Below, piece after piece: positions 43,581 through 52,144 of a stretch of DNA of 64,000 nt. Position 1 is the first letter of the stretch; each line of letters starts with the position of its first letter. A model generated the notes under the pieces. It did not search any database and was not told the DNA's origin. It was given only the letters and a program-made list of their open reading frames with translations. Both the position numbers and the translations under genes were made by a program. Origin of the DNA: an uncultured Clostridia bacterium (GTDB lineage: Bacteria; Bacillota; Clostridia; Oscillospirales; Acutalibacteraceae); NCBI GenBank assembly GCA_937876205.1, contig CALEII010000033.1, positions 1-64,000 on the forward strand. Reading direction: 5' to 3'.

Positions 43581-44084
43581 ATGAACAAAAAAAATCTTAT
43601 TGCAATCAGAGCAGTGCTTATAGCACTCACTCTGGCTGTTATGACGGTTATATTCCTGCTGTCTGCAGACGATGCAGACGAGTCAAACAAAAAAAGTGAT
43701 TTTCTTGCAGACTCATTTGTTTACACATTTCTTATGAATTTTGACCTGACTGACGAACAGATTGAAGATATCCTTGACAAAGCAGTTATGGTGATAAGAA
43801 ACACGGCACACTTTGCAGAATACGGTGCATTGGGCTTTCTTCTGTCTGCAGTCGGTATTTCATTCTACATAAAGCCTCATATAAACATACCTGTTTCATT
43901 TTGTGTGGGCGCACTGTATGCCGTCAGTGATGAAATTCATCAGTATTTCGTACCCGGCAGAAGCTTTCAGCTGACAGATATACTTACAGACTCGGCAGGT
44001 GCACTTTGCGGTGTAGTTCTTGTGGTGGTTGTTGTTCTGTTTTACAATAAAATCAGAATTCGCAGAGATTCAGCATATCAGTAA
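43581..44084 (+). CDS. VanZ-like membrane protein
   Basis: 167 residues from the ATG at 43581 (GGAGTGA before it). Four helices with the VanZ signature: RNTAHFAEYGALGF, ALYAVSDEIHQYFVPGR and LTDILTDSAGALCG. VanZ itself gives low-level teicoplanin resistance; most chromosomal homologues have no known substrate and are thought to act at the cell envelope. No other van genes are nearby, so glycopeptide resistance should not be assumed. Single gene with its own promoter. Confidence 0.88.
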   Translation: MNKKNLIAIRAVLIALTLAVMTVIFLLSADDADESNKKSDFLADSFVYTFLMNFDLTDEQIEDILDKAVMVIRNTAHFAEYGALGFLLSAVGISFYIKPHINIPVSFCVGALYAVSDEIHQYFVPGRSFQLTDILTDSAGALCGVVLVVVVVLFYNKIRIRRDSAYQ

Positions 44085-44345
44085 TATGTATTAAAAAAGG
44101 GGATGTAAAAAAAGTGCAGACCGCATAAAACACGCAAAATAAAGGTTTTTTTTATGCTGATACCACTCAAAAACCTGTAAATACAATCATAATTGATAAA
44201 TTTAGTATTATTTATTGTTTTATGCTATAAACAAACTTCGCCACTCGGCGTACCTTTGTACGCCTTCGGGTAACCCCAAACAACGCATCTGCGTTGTTTG
44301 GGCTCAGTTTGTTCATTCTGCGCATTTTTCCCTATCCCCTGAAAA
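44085..44345. other. Intergenic region with two hairpins
   Basis: No gene. GGCGTAC/GTACGCC at 44247-44264 and a perfect 13-bp hairpin at 44275-44302 (CCCAAACAACGCA, TC, TGCGTTGTTTGGG), together framed by ACAAACT and AGTTTGT. It looks like another small dispersed palindromic cassette, but only one copy is seen. Confidence 0.5.
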
Positions 44346-44381
44346 GGAGCTGTAAAAAAACAAAAGTTTTTTTACAGCTCC
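44346..44381 (-). terminator. Terminator of ridA
   Basis: GGAGCTGTAAAAAAAC, AAAA, GTTTTTTTACAGCTCC. Arms identical to the terminator at 35064-35096. Confidence 0.88.
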
Positions 44382-44393
44382 TTTTTCTTTACT

Positions 44394-44765
44394 TTATAAT
44401 TCAGCAATAACTTCCACTTCGCATTTAACGCCCTTGGGAAGCTCCCTGGCAGCTACGCAAGAGCGTGCGGGCTTGCCTGTGAAGTATTCACCGTAAACTG
44501 CATTGAATGCACCGAAATCTGCCATATCAGAAAGGAAGCAGGTTGTCTTTACAGCCTTTTCAAGAGAAGAGCCTGCTGCTTCAAGCACTGCCTTGAGGTT
44601 TTCGCAGACCTGCTTTGCCTGTTCCTCAATTGTTTCTGCTTCAACATTACCTGTTGCGGGATTTATTGCAATCTGTCCCGATGTGAACACGAGATTTCCT
44701 GTTATCATTGCCTGACTGTAAGGTCCGATTGCACCGGGAGCATTTGTTGTTGCTACTGTTTTCAT
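44394..44765 (-). CDS. ridA: RidA family enamine/imine deaminase
   Basis: 123 residues, single YjgF/YER057c/UK114 domain. Signature CVAARELPKGVKCEVEVIAEL contains the conserved Arg that binds the substrate carboxylate; N-terminal APGAIGPYSQAM and VFTSGQIAINP are typical. It hydrolyses reactive 2-aminoacrylate and 2-aminocrotonate, which are released by PLP enzymes such as threonine dehydratase. The gene for that enzyme lies directly upstream on the same strand (57 bp away, with a short palindrome between), a functional pairing. Confidence 0.94.
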   Translation of the reverse strand: MKTVATTNAPGAIGPYSQAMITGNLVFTSGQIAINPATGNVEAETIEEQAKQVCENLKAVLEAAGSSLEKAVKTTCFLSDMADFGAFNAVYGEYFTGKPARSCVAARELPKGVKCEVEVIAEL

Positions 44766-44787
44766 TATTATTACCTCTCTTATTTCA

Positions 44788-44811
44788 CGGACGCCCGATG
44801 GGCGCCCCTAC
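44788..44811. repeat. REP-like palindrome (GGACGCCC/GGGCGCCC)
   Basis: CGGACGCCCGATGGGCGCCC then CTAC. Same family as 46175-46198, 47514-47537, 52197-52220 and 53174-53195. Confidence 0.7.
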
Positions 44812-44822
44812 GGTTGTATATT

Positions 44823-46022
44823 TTAAATAATTACATCAAAGCCTGCATCTGTGAGAGCGTGTTTGATATGTTCGATATGTTCAAAATCTCTTGTTTCGAT
44901 TGCAAGATTCAGATAGCAGTCTGTTATGTTCATATCAAGCTCTGTGCTTGAGTAGCTTACGCTTACAACATTTGCGCCGTGCTCTGCGATAAGTGCAGAT
45001 ACTGTTGCAAGCTGACCGGGCTTATCTGAAAGAGCAATTGTGATGTTTGCTGTTCTGCCGTTCATCTTCAGACCTCTCTCAATAACACGGCTGAGAATGT
45101 TAACGTCAATGTTACCGCCTGAAACAACACAGCAGACCTTCTTGTCCTTGATATCGGGAATCTTGTCAAACAGCACTGCTGCAACGGGAACTGCACCTGC
45201 ACCCTCTGAAACGAGCTTCTGCTGTTCCATAAGACGCAGAATTGCAGCTGCAACTTCGTCATCGGTAACAGTTACGATTTCGTCAACATATTTTTTGCAA
45301 AGCTCAAATGTCAGGTCACCGGGAGTCTTTACCTTGATACCGTCTGCGATTGTGTTTACGGACGGAAGTGTTTCGATTTCACCGTCGTGAATGCTGTTGA
45401 ACATTGAGGGAGCACCTGCTGCCTGAACGCCGTAAATCTTGCACTGAGGGCGAAGATGCTTTATAAGGTAAGCCACGCCTGCAATAAGTCCGCCGCCGCC
45501 GATGGGAACAACTACTGCATCAACATCGGGAAGCTGTTCAATTATTTCAAGACCTATAGTACCCTGACCTGCGATAACATCGGGGTCATTGAAGGGATGA
45601 ATGAAGGTATACCCTTTCTCGTCACGAAGCTCAATAGCCTTGTTATATGCATCGTCATACACACCCTTGACCATACAGACCTCTGCACCGTATTTCTTGG
45701 TTGCTTCAACCTTTGAAATAGGCGCACCCTCGGGAAGGCAGATAACTGATTTTATACCGCTGTGAGTTGCCGCAAGCGCAACGCCCTGAGCGTGGTTACC
45801 CGCAGAGCAGGCAATAACACCGTGACTTTTTTCTTCATCTGAAAGGCGTGAAATCTTGTAATAAGCACCTCTTAATTTGAATGAGCCCGTAAGCTGAAGA
45901 TTTTCTGTTTTGAGATACAGGTCGCACTTGTTTGTCATACGGGGAGCCTGAATCATATCAGTGTGTCTTGCAATAGCTTTGAGCACATTTGACGCATCAT
46001 AAATTTTATCAATAGTAAGCAT
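44823..46022 (-). CDS. ilvA: Threonine ammonia-lyase (dehydratase) with ACT domain
   Basis: Converts threonine to 2-oxobutyrate and ammonia. 399 residues: a fold-type II PLP domain with the Schiff-base Lys in GSFKLRGAYY (Lys49), SAGNHAQGVAL, and the phosphate-binding glycine loop GGGGLIAG; then a single ACT-like domain (about 325-399; NITIALSDKPGQLATVSALI). One ACT domain and this length match the TdcB/IlvA short form of Firmicutes, either biosynthetic (isoleucine) or catabolic. Consensus promoter upstream; ridA follows. Confidence 0.95.
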   Translation of the reverse strand: MLTIDKIYDASNVLKAIARHTDMIQAPRMTNKCDLYLKTENLQLTGSFKLRGAYYKISRLSDEEKSHGVIACSAGNHAQGVALAATHSGIKSVICLPEGAPISKVEATKKYGAEVCMVKGVYDDAYNKAIELRDEKGYTFIHPFNDPDVIAGQGTIGLEIIEQLPDVDAVVVPIGGGGLIAGVAYLIKHLRPQCKIYGVQAAGAPSMFNSIHDGEIETLPSVNTIADGIKVKTPGDLTFELCKKYVDEIVTVTDDEVAAAILRLMEQQKLVSEGAGAVPVAAVLFDKIPDIKDKKVCCVVSGGNIDVNILSRVIERGLKMNGRTANITIALSDKPGQLATVSALIAEHGANVVSVSYSSTELDMNITDCYLNLAIETRDFEHIEHIKHALTDAGFDVII

Positions 46023-46056
46023 GGATATTACCCCATTTGAAAAAAGAATATTTTAG

Positions 46057-46085
46057 ATTATAGAACTTTAGGGAGTAAATGTCAA
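46057..46085 (-). promoter_or_regulatory. Promoter of ilvA-ridA
   Basis: Minus strand TTGACA, 17 bp, TATAAT, a perfect consensus. A palindromic repeat starts 1 bp beyond the -35. Confidence 0.88.
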
Positions 46086-46086
46086 G

Positions 46087-46235
46087 TAAACAATAATTTG
46101 TCGAGCTGATTTACTGATATCGTGTAGGGACCGATGCCCACATCGGTCCCTACGAAGATTGTTTTTTTCCGAGACGGACGACCAATGGTCGCCCCTACGC
46201 CGTATCAATCAATCTGTTCGCTAAATTATTGTTTA
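46087..46235. repeat. Long-form palindromic element with nested REP-like cores
   Basis: 149 bp bounded by TAAACAATAATTTGTCG and CGCTAAATTATTGTTTA. The right end contains the stop codon of the aminotransferase gene. Inside lie two palindromes: GTAGGGACCGATG / CATCGGTCCCTAC (46124-46153) and the REP-like CGGACGACC / GGTCGCCCC (46175-46198). Homologous to 47450-47574. Confidence 0.8.
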
Positions 46236-47420
46236 TATAAACATCTTCTTGACTTCACCCAGAATTTTCATACCCTTGACGATAGCTTCGTCTGTGGGGG
46301 TTGAGAAATTAAGTCTGAAGCACTGTGTCTTATCCTCAGGGTACATCATAAATGCTGTGCCGGGAACTACTGCAACCTTATTCTGTGCAGCAGTGGAGCA
46401 GAACTTCATCATATCAACATTTTCGGGAAGTGTACACCAGATGAAAAGTCCGCCCTCGGGCTTTACATATTTTACAAAATCGCCGAGCTCAGAATCAATA
46501 AGTGAGCACATAAGGTCACATCTTGCCTTGTAGTTTTCTCTTATCTTGTTTATGTGGCCCTGCATATCGTAGTTGTTCATCCATTCATTGACAATCATCT
46601 GATTGAGAACGGGAGTATGTACATCGCTTGCCTGCTTGCCTACTGTCATTTTTGCAATAAGATTCTTGTTTGCAATTGTGAACGCAACTCGCATACCGGG
46701 TGAAAGAATCTTTGAGAATGAACCTGAATAAATAACTCTGCCGTCTGTGTCAAGAGTCTTGATGCAGGGGATATCTTCACCTGTATATCTCAGGTCACCG
46801 TAAGGGTTGTCCTCAAGAATAATAACATCATACTGCTGTGCGAGTGAATAGAGCTTCTGTCTCTTCTCCCAACTCATTGTGATGCCTGACGGATTCTGGA
46901 AATTGGGAATTGTGTAGATAAATCTTGCTCTGCTCTCTTTTTTGAGAACTTCTTCAAGCATTTCCATATTCATACCGTCATCCTCGACATCAACACCCAC
47001 AAGTCTGCCCTTATATGAACGGAAGGTGTTGAGTGCACCGATGAATGAGGGGCTTTCGCTGATGACAACATCATCTTCATTGAGAAGCACCTTTGAAGCA
47101 AGGTCGATAACCTGCTGAGCACCTGATGTGATGATGACGTCATCATCTTCACCCACAACATTGTGCTTTTCTGACATATACTTTTTGACAGTTTCACGCA
47201 GGGGAGTGTAGCCCTCGGAAATACCGTACTGAAGTGCAGTTATAGGGTCCTTTGCGAGGATGTCTGCAGTGATTTTTCTTACATCGTCAACAGGGAATGC
47301 CTCGGGTGCGGGATTGCCTGCTGAAAAAGGTACAACATCACCGCCTGCTGTTGCCTTGAGAATTTCTCTGATTGCAGAGGGCTTGAGTGATGCGATTCTG
47401 TCAGAAATTTTGTATTCCAT
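46233..47420 (-). CDS. PLP-dependent aminotransferase, class I (2-aminoadipate transaminase-like)
   Basis: 395 residues from the ATG at 47420 (AAAGGATG before it; an upstream in-frame ATG at 47456 lacks a ribosome binding site). Fold-type I features: FSAGNPAPEAFP near the N-terminus, TSGAQQVIDL, NFQNPSGITMS, EDNPYGDLRY and the PLP Lys in SGSFSKILSPGMRV, then GGLFIWCTLP. This branch includes LysN/2-aminoadipate and aromatic aminotransferases; the amino acid cannot be fixed from sequence. Stand-alone gene flanked on both sides by copies of the same palindromic element. Confidence 0.92.
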   Translation of the reverse strand: MEYKISDRIASLKPSAIREILKATAGGDVVPFSAGNPAPEAFPVDDVRKITADILAKDPITALQYGISEGYTPLRETVKKYMSEKHNVVGEDDDVIITSGAQQVIDLASKVLLNEDDVVISESPSFIGALNTFRSYKGRLVGVDVEDDGMNMEMLEEVLKKESRARFIYTIPNFQNPSGITMSWEKRQKLYSLAQQYDVIILEDNPYGDLRYTGEDIPCIKTLDTDGRVIYSGSFSKILSPGMRVAFTIANKNLIAKMTVGKQASDVHTPVLNQMIVNEWMNNYDMQGHINKIRENYKARCDLMCSLIDSELGDFVKYVKPEGGLFIWCTLPENVDMMKFCSTAAQNKVAVVPGTAFMMYPEDKTQCFRLNFSTPTDEAIVKGMKILGEVKKMFI

Positions 47421-47449
47421 ATATATCATCCTTTTTTGATTTTTAAAGA

Positions 47450-47574
47450 TAAGCAATTATTTGTCGAGCTGATTTACTGATATCGTTCCCTACGAAGGTT
47501 GTTTTTTTCGAGACGGACGCCCAATGGGTGACCCTACGCGATATCTGTTAATCTCCTCGCTAAATTATTGTTTA
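47450..47574. repeat. Long-form palindromic element, second copy
   Basis: 125 bp with ends TAAGCAATTATTTGTCG and CGCTAAATTATTGTTTA and sub-terminal arms ACTGATATCG / CGATATCTGT. Contains the REP-like core CGGACGCCCAATGGGTGACC (47514-47533). Confidence 0.78.
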
Positions 47575-47692
47575 TTTTACAACAATAATGCATCTTTATA
47601 ATTCTAAAATAGAATATTGAATATTTTTTATACTTTTTTGTAACCGTTTTTGTATTTCCGTGTGTTGTATATGGTGTAAGGAGGAATGAAAT

Positions 47693-48907
47693 ATGAAAAA
47701 ACTTATTTCAATTTTAATGTCAATCGTTATATTTATGACAACATTTATTATTTTATCAGCAGGAAATGTTGCAGGTGCGTTAATGCCGCCTGAAATTTAT
47801 CTGCTGGCACAAAATCAGTATTATGTTGCAGGAGAAGAAATCACTTTTGACCTGAAAATTCCCGCCAATGTGATTAAAAATGTTGTTTATGTGCAATTGT
47901 TAATCGACTGCAATACAGAAGTACTGAAATACAGTACTTCTGACCAGTCTAAAGGTGAATCTTCAATTACACAAACGGAAAAAGGCTACAAAATAGAATA
48001 TTATCCGTGGTTTATGGCAACAAATACGGACACATTCACAGCTACACTCACATTCCGTGTTTCGGAGGGTGATATTGATGTAAATGCGTATGCTTTGCTG
48101 CAATACAGAGACTCAGATACAACGAGAGAAGCAAGACTTGCTGACGACCTTCCGGACAACACCGTTTTTAGTGCTGACGAAGTTCCCCGTCTTATGATTG
48201 CGGGTGACATTGAAATTTACAGAAAAGAAGACACAATTTACCTGCCTCATCCAGTAACAAAATCAGAGCTTAAAAGCAAAATCAGAAGCACACATAAAGA
48301 ATATCCCATTATGTATAAACCTGTCGGTATAACCGATTGCGAGTATGCGCTTACAAATGATGAGATATACATTATGTTTGATGAGAGAAAATGTGAAACC
48401 GTGAGAATATGTATCATTGGTGATGCAGACAGCAACGGAATTGTTACTGCGGCTGACGCAAGAAAAACACTCAGATATGCCGCAAAAATCGAGATGTTCC
48501 CCGAATTTTTCAATGAGGGCTGTGATTTTAACGGAAACGGTGTTGCCGATGCTTCAGATGCAAGACAGATTCTGCGTGTGGCGGCAAAGCTTGAAGAATT
48601 CAAAAATCCCGAAATAACACTTTTTGAAGGCAGAAAATTTGTTATTGACAAGCTTAAAAATGCCGGTAGCGGTGCCTATAACTGGGAATGCACTGTATCA
48701 GATGAAAGTGCATTTGAGATTACCGACACTATAGCTCCGCCCGAAGGTGTTGAAATAAACCCCGGTACACCATTTGAGCAGACATTTACATTCAAGGCTC
48801 TCAAAGCGGGAACATATACTGTTCATTTTGAGCTTATCAGGTCTTGGGATGATGAACCCATTAAAGAGTTTGGTTTTACTGTTGTGGTTGACGGTATTCT
48901 GCAGTAA
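47693..48907 (+). CDS. Secreted cohesin-like / dockerin-like / chagasin-like protein
   Basis: 404 residues. Signal peptide at 1-29. Residues 33-175 have the strand pattern of a cohesin-type domain (YYVAGEEITFDLKIPA; VQLLIDCNTEVLKYSTS; FTATLTFRVSEG). Two dockerin-like repeats follow (242-300): GDADSNGIVTAADARKTLR and CDFNGNGVADASDARQILR. The last 100 residues resemble a chagasin-type (I42) cysteine-protease inhibitor: GSGAYNWECTVSDES, TFTFKALKAGTYTVHFELIRSW and FGFTVVV correspond to the NPTTGYxW, strand and RPW loops. The GGxG loop is not obvious, so inhibition is uncertain. AAGGAGG precedes the ATG. A shorter relative follows 16 bp downstream. Confidence 0.72.
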   Translation: MKKLISILMSIVIFMTTFIILSAGNVAGALMPPEIYLLAQNQYYVAGEEITFDLKIPANVIKNVVYVQLLIDCNTEVLKYSTSDQSKGESSITQTEKGYKIEYYPWFMATNTDTFTATLTFRVSEGDIDVNAYALLQYRDSDTTREARLADDLPDNTVFSADEVPRLMIAGDIEIYRKEDTIYLPHPVTKSELKSKIRSTHKEYPIMYKPVGITDCEYALTNDEIYIMFDERKCETVRICIIGDADSNGIVTAADARKTLRYAAKIEMFPEFFNEGCDFNGNGVADASDARQILRVAAKLEEFKNPEITLFEGRKFVIDKLKNAGSGAYNWECTVSDESAFEITDTIAPPEGVEINPGTPFEQTFTFKALKAGTYTVHFELIRSWDDEPIKEFGFTVVVDGILQ

Positions 48908-48923
48908 ATAAGGAGGAAAACTT

Positions 48924-49829
48924 ATGAATAAGGTAGTTTCTTTTATACTTGCATTTGTTATTGCTCTTGCATCAGTAATTGTTGCCTCAGCAGAGGATAA
49001 TGACTATGACATTCTCATTGAAACTGCCGAAGTGCTGATTGTTTATGATGAGACTCAGCAGGGTGGCTTCAGCATAAGAATGTCTGTCCCCGAGCTTGAA
49101 AAATATGAATATGTGCGTGTGAATATTAACTTCAACACAGACATATTAAAGCACGATTATTCTGTCGGTCAGCCGGTTGCTGTCTTTACCGAGAGCTGTG
49201 TGTCTACAGAAACGGGAATAAGCTTCTATGTTGCGTGGAATGATGAATACGCCGACAGGGCAGACGGCTGGAATTACAGTACATTTTGCGGTATGCTTGT
49301 AACGGGAGTCGGTGAGCATAATATGACCGTTACGGCTGATGTAAAAGATGTTGACGGGAATAAGTATGATGCAAAGGTTAAATTCAAGGCACCTTATGAG
49401 AGGGTAGTGAGCGAGTCCGAAGTGGAATTTGTTGAGTTTACGGAAGATTATGCTCCCGCTGACTATTGGGCAGTGTTTGATAACGGCACGGATGTCAGCA
49501 CTGCATTGTCAAAGGTGAAGGCAGAAAACACTGCTGTTATAAATGCACAGGGGGAAATTCTGCCACATGATGCAGATGTTCCCAATGGTTCGCACATTGT
49601 AACTCTCTTTGAGGGGTACAGAGTTTCTTCATTTGCCGTGCTTGTTCCGTATGATGTGAATTGTGACGGCAAGGTAACGTCAGCAGATGCACGGCTTGCA
49701 CTCCGTCACGCAGCAAAGCTGGAGTACCTTAACGGTATGCCCCGTAATGCTGCCGATGTCAACAGCAGACGGGGGATTACAGCAGCTGATGCAAGAATGA
49801 TTCTGCGTGTAGCGGCAAATGTTATATAA
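48924..49829 (+). CDS. Secreted cohesin-like / C-terminal dockerin-like protein
   Basis: 301 residues. Signal peptide at 1-23 (SFILAFVIALASVIVASA). A cohesin-like beta domain (about 28-155: VYDETQQGGFSIRMSVPEL; VRVNINFNTDILKHDYSVG; GVGEHNMTVTADVKD) is followed by a spacer and two dockerin-like repeats at the very C-terminus (238-300): DVNCDGKVTSADARLALR and DVNSRRGITAADARMILR. The domain order matches the preceding gene up to the dockerin, so the two are tandem paralogues; this one lacks the chagasin-like domain. AAGGAGGA precedes the ATG. Its stop codon starts a palindromic repeat. Confidence 0.75.
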   Translation: MNKVVSFILAFVIALASVIVASAEDNDYDILIETAEVLIVYDETQQGGFSIRMSVPELEKYEYVRVNINFNTDILKHDYSVGQPVAVFTESCVSTETGISFYVAWNDEYADRADGWNYSTFCGMLVTGVGEHNMTVTADVKDVDGNKYDAKVKFKAPYERVVSESEVEFVEFTEDYAPADYWAVFDNGTDVSTALSKVKAENTAVINAQGEILPHDADVPNGSHIVTLFEGYRVSSFAVLVPYDVNCDGKVTSADARLALRHAAKLEYLNGMPRNAADVNSRRGITAADARMILRVAANVI

Positions 49830-49864
49830 ACAATAATTTGTGTGATATTGAGCCACACAAATTA
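49827..49864. repeat. Palindromic repeat at a stop codon, short form
   Basis: TAAACAATAATTTGTGTG, then ATATTGAGC, then CACACAAATT. The TAA is the stop of the preceding gene; arms AATTTGTGTG/CACACAAATT are perfect. Confidence 0.75.
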
Positions 49865-49934
49865 GAAATTTGCCCAATTTTTTATTTTGACAAATGCCTT
49901 GTTTATGCGACATTCTAAAAATGGCTGACGGCTA

Positions 49935-49962
49935 TTGACAAATATTTTATTAGATTTATAAT
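49935..49962 (+). promoter_or_regulatory. Promoter of glnN
   Basis: TTGACA, 16 bp, TATAAT. Transcription should start about 49968-49970, within the left arm of the hairpin at 49966-49985. Confidence 0.85.
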
Positions 49963-49965
49963 AAA

Positions 49966-49993
49966 GATGCTGAGTTGTCAGCATCTTTTTTAT
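49966..49993 (+). promoter_or_regulatory. Hairpin with T run in the glnN leader
   Basis: GATGCTGA, GTTG, TCAGCATC, then TTTTTTATTTT. It has the form of an intrinsic terminator but sits between promoter and ribosome binding site (AAAGGAG at 49998-50004), beginning at or near the first transcribed base. It may be an attenuator, a 5' stabilising hairpin, or a terminator for the gene upstream. Confidence 0.7.
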
Positions 49994-50011
49994 TTTAAAG
50001 GAGAAATCCGT

Positions 50012-52108
50012 ATGACAGCAAAAAACGTACCCGAAATGTTCGGCTCTCTCGTTTTCAATGACGAAGTAATGAGAGAAACTCTCCCCAAGGAGATTTACAA
50101 GTCACTTCACAAGACTGTTGAAGAGGGCAAGGAGCTTGATATCACTCTTGCAAACGCAGTTGCTCACGCTATGAAGGATTGGGCAATCAGTAAGGGCGCA
50201 ACTCACTATACCCATTGGTTCCAGCCTATGACGGGTATCACTGCCGAAAAGCACGACAGCTTCATAAGTCCTGCTCCCGGCGGAAAAGTCATTATGGAGT
50301 TCTCAGGTAAAGAGCTTATCAAGGGCGAGCCCGACGCATCAAGCTTCCCCTCAGGCGGTATCAGAGCCACATTTGAGGCAAGAGGCTACACAGCGTGGGA
50401 CCCCACTTCTTATGCATTCATAAAAGAAAATTCACTGTGCATTCCCACAGCCTTCTGTTCATACACAGGTGAAGTTCTCGACAAAAAAACTCCTCTTCTT
50501 CGTTCAATGGAAGAACTCAGCAAGCAGGCAGTCCGTGTTCTTAACCTTATCGGTGTTGACACAAAGAGAGTTATTTCCACAGTCGGTGCAGAGCAGGAAT
50601 ATTTCCTCATTGACAGAAAAGTCTATGAGCAGAGAAAAGATATTGTCATCACCGGCAGAACTCTTTTCGGCGCAAAGCCTCCCAAGGGTCAGGAAATGGA
50701 CGACCATTACTTCGGTGCAATCAAGCCCCGTGTTATGGCTTATATGGAAGACCTTAACGAAGAGCTCTGGAAGCTCGGAATTCTTGCCAAAACTGAGCAT
50801 AATGAAGCCGCTCCCGCACAGCACGAATTAGCTCCCGTTTTTTCAACTACAAATATCGCAACTGACCATAATCAGCTCACAATGGAGATTATGAAAAAGG
50901 TTGCAAAGAAGCATAATCTTGTGTGTCTTCTTCACGAAAAGCCCTTTGCAGGCGTCAACGGAAGCGGCAAGCACAACAACTGGTCAATTTCAACCGATTC
51001 AGGCAAGAATCTTCTTGACCCCGGTAAGAATCCTCAGTCGAACAAGACATTCCTTCTTATTCTCGCTGCAGTTGTAAAGGCTGTTGACGATTATCAGGAC
51101 CTTATGAGAATTTCCGTTGCAAGTGCAGGTAATGATCACCGTCTCGGTGCTCACGAGGCTCCTCCCGCAATTGTTTCCGTATTCCTCGGTGACGATCTGA
51201 CAAAAATCATTCAGGCTCTTATCAACAAGGAAGACGATGTTGAAGGTCCTCAGAAGGTTGCAATGAAGACAGGTGTTGATGTTCTTCCCGACTTCACAAA
51301 GGACACAACAGACAGAAACAGAACATCTCCCTTTGCATTTACAGGTAACAAGTTTGAATTCCGTATGCTCGGCTCAAACTATTCAATAGCAGACCCCAAC
51401 ATCATAATGAACACAATCGTTGCTGAGTCATTCTCTCAGTTTGCAGATTATCTTGAGAATTCAGAGGATATCGACAAGGCAGTCAGCCACATTATCCGCC
51501 GTGAATTCAGAAATCACGCAAGAATCATCTTCAACGGCAACGGCTATGACGATACGTGGGTAAAGGAAGCAGAAAAGAGAGGTCTTCTCAACCTCAAGAC
51601 TACTGCTGATGCAATTCCCCATTACACAGCTCAGAAGAATATTGACCTGTTCAGCAAGCATCATATCTTCACACCCCTTGAGGTGCATTCAAGACAGGAA
51701 ATTCTTGCAGAGCTTTATTGCAAGACCATCAATATTGAAGCTCTCACAATGCTTGAAATGGCAAAGAAGCAGCTTCTTCCCGCAGCAATTTCATTCACAG
51801 GCTCACTTGCACAGACACTTGCCGCAAAGAAAGCTATCGGTATGAATGTTGAAAATGATGCTGCATTCCTTCTTGCAGACAAGCTCACAAAGCTGACGAA
51901 TACAATGTATGAGAAGATTGACAGTCTCGACAAGGCAGTTGCAGGAGCAAAGAGTGTGGCGGAAGGTCAGGAACTGGCATTCTATACAAAGGATAATATC
52001 CTTTCAGCAATGAATGAGCTTCGTGCAGTTTCAGACGAAATTGAAACCGATATGTCAGAGGAATATATTCCTTATCCCACATACAGCGATTTGCTTTACA
52101 GTGTATAA
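50012..52108 (+). CDS. glnN: Type III glutamine synthetase
   Basis: ATP-dependent formation of glutamine from glutamate and ammonium. 698 residues from the ATG at 50012, the GlnN size and much longer than GlnA (about 450). Start chosen by AAAGGAG, 7 bases before. Motifs: PEMFGSLVFND, GATHYTHWFQPMTG, AEQEYFLIDR, KTEHNEAAPAQHE (metal site), NGSGKHNNWS, NDHRLGAHEAPPA and NRTSPFAFTGNKFEFRM. A dodecameric cytoplasmic enzyme found in Bacteroides, Ruminococcaceae and others. Monocistronic between its own promoter and terminator; the hairpin in its leader suggests extra control. Confidence 0.96.
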   Translation: MTAKNVPEMFGSLVFNDEVMRETLPKEIYKSLHKTVEEGKELDITLANAVAHAMKDWAISKGATHYTHWFQPMTGITAEKHDSFISPAPGGKVIMEFSGKELIKGEPDASSFPSGGIRATFEARGYTAWDPTSYAFIKENSLCIPTAFCSYTGEVLDKKTPLLRSMEELSKQAVRVLNLIGVDTKRVISTVGAEQEYFLIDRKVYEQRKDIVITGRTLFGAKPPKGQEMDDHYFGAIKPRVMAYMEDLNEELWKLGILAKTEHNEAAPAQHELAPVFSTTNIATDHNQLTMEIMKKVAKKHNLVCLLHEKPFAGVNGSGKHNNWSISTDSGKNLLDPGKNPQSNKTFLLILAAVVKAVDDYQDLMRISVASAGNDHRLGAHEAPPAIVSVFLGDDLTKIIQALINKEDDVEGPQKVAMKTGVDVLPDFTKDTTDRNRTSPFAFTGNKFEFRMLGSNYSIADPNIIMNTIVAESFSQFADYLENSEDIDKAVSHIIRREFRNHARIIFNGNGYDDTWVKEAEKRGLLNLKTTADAIPHYTAQKNIDLFSKHHIFTPLEVHSRQEILAELYCKTINIEALTMLEMAKKQLLPAAISFTGSLAQTLAAKKAIGMNVENDAAFLLADKLTKLTNTMYEKIDSLDKAVAGAKSVAEGQELAFYTKDNILSAMNELRAVSDEIETDMSEEYIPYPTYSDLLYSV

Positions 52109-52114
52109 TATCAG

Positions 52115-52144
52115 ACGGCATTTTCTTTTGAAAGTGCCGTTTTT
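52115..52144 (+). terminator. glnN terminator
   Basis: ACGGCATTTTC, TTTT, GAAAGTGCCGT followed by TTTTA, 7 bp after the stop. Confidence 0.85.

Noticed and set aside
43581..44084. Glycopeptide resistance gene vanZ
   Set aside because: It is only a family member; no vanA/H/X/S/R genes are near, so resistance is not supported.
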